Assembly (NCBI GenBank): GCA_030619685.1
Contig: JAUXAX010000076.1
Location: forward strand, 1-8,412
From: Dehalococcoidia bacterium
GTDB lineage: Bacteria > Chloroflexota > Dehalococcoidia > SZUA-161
Direction: 5' to 3'
DNA length: 8,412 bases
Shown: piece by piece, positions 6,022-8,412 of the stretch
How positions within the stretch are numbered: position 1 is the first letter of the stretch
How the letters are laid out: each line of letters starts with the position of its first letter
Program-made: the position numbers and the translations under genes
Notes under the pieces: model-generated
The model's input: only the letters and a program-made list of their open reading frames with translations
The model's database searches: none
Told to the model about the DNA's origin: nothing

Positions 6022-7614
6022 TTGAACGTTCAGCTTTATGATACAACCCTTCGCGATGGGGCACAGCGGGCAGGTATCTCCTTCTCCGTGGAGGACAAGC
6101 TTAAGATCGCAAAGCGCCTTGACGAGCTGGGCATCCATTTTATCGAGGGCGGCTGGCCAGGAGCCAACCCCAAGGACTCAGAGTTCTTTGCTCGGGCGCA
6201 GGGCCTCAAGCTCTCTCAAGCCACTCTGGTTGTTTTCGGAAGCACCCGCCGGGCGAACATCGATGCAGCGAACGATCCCAATCTCCGTGCCCTGATGGAC
6301 ACGGGGGCAAGGGTATTCACCCTGGTAGGCAAGTCCTGGGATCAGCACGTGACCCACGTGCTGAAGACCACCCTGGAAGAAAACCTGCGTATGATCGCTG
6401 ATTCTATCGGCTACCTCAAGTCAGAAGGAAACACTGTCTTTTTCGATGCAGAGCACTTCTTCGACGGATACAAAGGTAATACCGAGTACGCTCTGCGCAC
6501 CGTTGAGGCTGCTGCTGAAGCACGGGCTGACTGCATTGTGCTCTGCGATACCAATGGTGGTGCTCTACCTGACGAGATAGCCACAGCTGTTGAAGCCGCG
6601 AAGAGAGCCGGGATCTCTCTGGGTATTCATGCACACAATGACAGTGAGTTGGCGGTGGCAAACACCTTGGTTGCGGTGCGATCAGGGGTTACTCAGGTTC
6701 AAGGCACCATCAATGGCTATGGCGAGCGCTGCGGCAATGCCAACCTCTGCTCTGTTATCCCTGCCCTAAAGCTCAAGATGGGCATCAATTGCCTTAGTGA
6801 TGAGCAGCTAGTCAAGTTAACCGAGGTCTCTCATTATGTGAGCGAGCTCGCCAATCTAAGCCCTGACCCTCACCTCCCCTATGTGGGGGCCAGCGCCTTC
6901 ACTCACAAGGCTGGTCAGCACATCTCGGCAGTGATGAAACAAGAGGAGAGCTACCAGCATATCGAACCCGATCTGGTGGGCAACCGCAGCCGGGTGCTCG
7001 TCTCTGAGCTCTCTGGCATTAGCACAATTACCTATAAGGCCAGCGAGCTGGGACTGGACGTTCCCAAGGGTGAACAGGCGAGAGCGGTACTGGAGCAGAT
7101 AAAGACTCTGGAAAACCAGGGGTTTCAATACGAAGACGCTGAGGCCTCCTTCGAACTCCTGCTCAGGCGCAGCCAGCCTGACTATCGGCCTCCCTTCGAG
7201 CTGGTAGACTTCATGGTTGTTGTGGAGAAGCATCGCCGCCTGCCCACTGCTTTGCCAAAAGAGGATCTGCTTTCGGAGGCAATGGTCAAGGTGAGGGTGA
7301 GTGGAGAGGTGTTCCATACTGCGGCTGAGGGCAATGGCCCGGTCAACGCCCTGGACGCGGCGCTACGCAAGGCCCTGCTCTGGTTCTATCCCAGCCTGGC
7401 AGTAGTGAGGCTGGTTGACTACAAGGTTCGCATTCTCGAGGAAAGCATTGGCACAGGGTCTCGGGTGAGGGTGCTCATGGAGTCCAGCGATGGCGAGCAC
7501 GATTGGCACACGATGGGAAGCTCGACCAACATCCTCGAGGCTAGCTGGATAGCGCTCGCCGATAGCCTGGAATACTGGCTGCTTCGCAAAGGTGTGACCC
7601 CACCCAGAGCTTGA
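6022..7614 (+). CDS. cimA: (R)-citramalate synthase
   Basis: Condenses pyruvate with acetyl-CoA to (R)-citramalate, the first step of the threonine-independent route to 2-oxobutyrate and isoleucine; cytoplasmic. The length of 530 residues matches the long CimA family. Residues 1-270 form the HMGL-like TIM barrel. YDTTLRDGAQ (6-15) carries the catalytic Arg11 and metal-binding Asp12. The metal ligands H203 and H205 lie in GIHAHND, and GYGERCGNANL (232-242) supplies N239. HKAGQHISAVMK (295-306) is typical of CimA/LeuA linkers. Residues about 395-525 form the LeuA dimer regulatory domain, with EGNGPVNALDAAL at 436-448, where feedback by isoleucine acts in characterised relatives. The start is TTG. 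A 2-isopropylmalate or homocitrate synthase is the main alternative, but the overall sequence favours CimA. It leads an apparent operon. Confidence 0.93.
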   Translation: MNVQLYDTTLRDGAQRAGISFSVEDKLKIAKRLDELGIHFIEGGWPGANPKDSEFFARAQGLKLSQATLVVFGSTRRANIDAANDPNLRALMDTGARVFTLVGKSWDQHVTHVLKTTLEENLRMIADSIGYLKSEGNTVFFDAEHFFDGYKGNTEYALRTVEAAAEARADCIVLCDTNGGALPDEIATAVEAAKRAGISLGIHAHNDSELAVANTLVAVRSGVTQVQGTINGYGERCGNANLCSVIPALKLKMGINCLSDEQLVKLTEVSHYVSELANLSPDPHLPYVGASAFTHKAGQHISAVMKQEESYQHIEPDLVGNRSRVLVSELSGISTITYKASELGLDVPKGEQARAVLEQIKTLENQGFQYEDAEASFELLLRRSQPDYRPPFELVDFMVVVEKHRRLPTALPKEDLLSEAMVKVRVSGEVFHTAAEGNGPVNALDAALRKALLWFYPSLAVVRLVDYKVRILEESIGTGSRVRVLMESSDGEHDWHTMGSSTNILEASWIALADSLEYWLLRKGVTPPRA

Positions 7615-7631
7615 TTTTCGGGGAGATCTGA

Positions 7632-8252
7632 ATGACTCGGTTTATTCTGGTGAGGCACGGGCAAACGGAGTGGAACCGGGAGGAGAGGTTTCGTGGAAGG
7701 GCTGATCTCTTTTTGAATGAGACCGGGTTGAGACAGGCCTTTGCCGCTGCCCTTCACATCAAAGGCTGGCCGATAGCAGCTATATATTCCAGCCCCCTAA
7801 AGCGGGCTCTCGAGACAGCCAAGATCATAGCAAACCAGCTTAGCCTTCCCGTAAAGCCACTAGACGGGCTCATCGACATAGATTTCGGCAGCTTGCAGGG
7901 GCTATCTGCGGAGGAAGCGACAGAGCAGGACAGCGAACTCTACGACTTATGGCTTGAGTCCCCTCACCAGGTTCGCTTTCCCCGAGGTGAGTCGTTGGCG
8001 GATGTGCGGCAGAGGGTCTTAGCTGCGGTTGATGGGATTGCCGCCGAGCATGGCGAGCAGACTATGGTTCTAGTCTCCCATTTGGTGGTGTGCAGGGTCC
8101 TCCTATGCGCCATGCTTGGATTGGATAATTCCAATTTCTGGCAGGTGAGACAGGATGTGTGCACTATCAACGCCTTCGAGGTCAGAGATGGTGTTCCCGC
8201 AGTGACTCTGGTCAACGATACCTGCCACCAGAAGAATCTGGCCACAGGGTGA
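7632..8252 (+). CDS. Histidine phosphatase family protein (phosphoglycerate mutase-like)
   Basis: A 206-residue member of the branch-1 histidine phosphatase superfamily. The nucleophile is His9 in VRHGQTEWN. SSPLKRALETA (53-63) carries Arg58 of the phosphate pocket, and VSH (148-150) supplies the second histidine, His150. The segment LIDIDFGSLQG (80-90) normally carries the proton-donor Glu (LxExxFGxxEG), but here it is Asp82. VSHLVVCRVLL departs from the usual VSHGGV. The substrate cannot be told. Relatives include cofactor-dependent phosphoglycerate mutases and alpha-ribazole phosphatases (CobC). The length, close to 200 rather than about 250, argues against the glycolytic mutase. GGGGAG six bases before ATG is a good ribosome binding site. 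It begins 17 bases after cimA and overlaps the next gene by four bases. Confidence 0.9.
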   Translation: MTRFILVRHGQTEWNREERFRGRADLFLNETGLRQAFAAALHIKGWPIAAIYSSPLKRALETAKIIANQLSLPVKPLDGLIDIDFGSLQGLSAEEATEQDSELYDLWLESPHQVRFPRGESLADVRQRVLAAVDGIAAEHGEQTMVLVSHLVVCRVLLCAMLGLDNSNFWQVRQDVCTINAFEVRDGVPAVTLVNDTCHQKNLATG

Positions 8253-8412
8253 GCCTGTTGAGTATCACCGAGATAATAAGGTTGCTGGCAGAGGAATACG
8301 GCAACCTCAGTTGGAGCCAACATCGCGATCCTCTTTCTGAACTCATTATGACCATTCTCTCCCAGAATACGTCAGACCATAACTCGAGGCGTGCCTTCGA
8401 CCGCCTGATCAC
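8249..8412 (+). CDS. nth: Endonuclease III-like DNA glycosylase, N-terminal part only
   Basis: About 54 codons are visible before the window ends. DPLSELIMTILSQNTSD followed by NSRRAFDRLI matches the start of the HhH-GPD fold of endonuclease III-type base-excision repair glycosylases. The helix-hairpin-helix, the catalytic Lys and Asp, and any iron-sulphur cysteines lie beyond the edge, so activity cannot be judged. GTG at 8249 overlaps the phosphatase stop as GTGA, implying coupled translation. TTG at 8258 is an alternative start in the same frame, with AGGGTGA five bases before it. MutY or another family member is possible but less likely. Confidence 0.82.
   Translation, partial: MSLLSITEIIRLLAEEYGNLSWSQHRDPLSELIMTILSQNTSDHNSRRAFDRLI

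Noticed and set aside
5994..6041. A 15-codon leader ORF (ATG GTG AGG AGG ...) overlapping the cimA start
   Set aside because: It has no SD of its own, only one Ile and one Leu codon, and no alternative terminator hairpin, so an attenuation leader is not supported.

Overview
The window is a bacterial chromosome segment of compact housekeeping genes with one more AT-rich stretch (about 4490-5990) that looks like an accessory insertion. The core genes have moderately high GC by eye, strong Shine-Dalgarno (SD) sequences, frequent TTG starts and four-base gene overlaps. The gene set (PolA with a complete proofreading site, a YfhL-type ferredoxin beside coaD and rsmD, a CimA of about 530 residues, an endonuclease III-like start) would fit an anaerobic or microaerophilic bacterium. 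A Chloroflexota (Dehalococcoidia-like) origin is my best guess, but it rests on general resemblance and is weak.

Layout. 1-2551 (minus): DNA polymerase I, cut by the window edge before polymerase motif C. 2652-3027 (plus, divergent from polA): a decayed Mth938-like (DUF498) gene. It keeps an excellent SD, but carries two one-base frameshifts and an in-frame TAG. It meets the next gene tail to tail. 3051-4449 (minus): rsmD, coaD and a 2[4Fe-4S] ferredoxin, probably one transcript. rsmD and coaD share four bases (TTGA), and a good promoter lies just before rsmD.

4450-4646 holds divergent promoter candidates with an imperfect dyad between them. 4647-5690 (plus): an uncharacterised 347-residue protein with an N-terminal zinc ribbon, a probable winged-helix-like middle and a C-terminal domain resembling nucleoside 2-deoxyribosyltransferase/TIR-like folds. 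It is the best candidate here for an accessory, possibly defence-related function. 5691-6021 is a non-coding AT-rich gap with a repeated extended -10-like element before cimA.

6022-8412 (plus): cimA (citramalate synthase, isoleucine biosynthesis), a histidine-phosphatase family protein, and the start of an endonuclease III-like DNA glycosylase. Spacing of 17 bases, then a 4-base GTGA overlap, suggests one operon. No rRNA, tRNA, CRISPR array, IS element or recognisable riboswitch was found. All calls come from reading the sequence; no database search was run.
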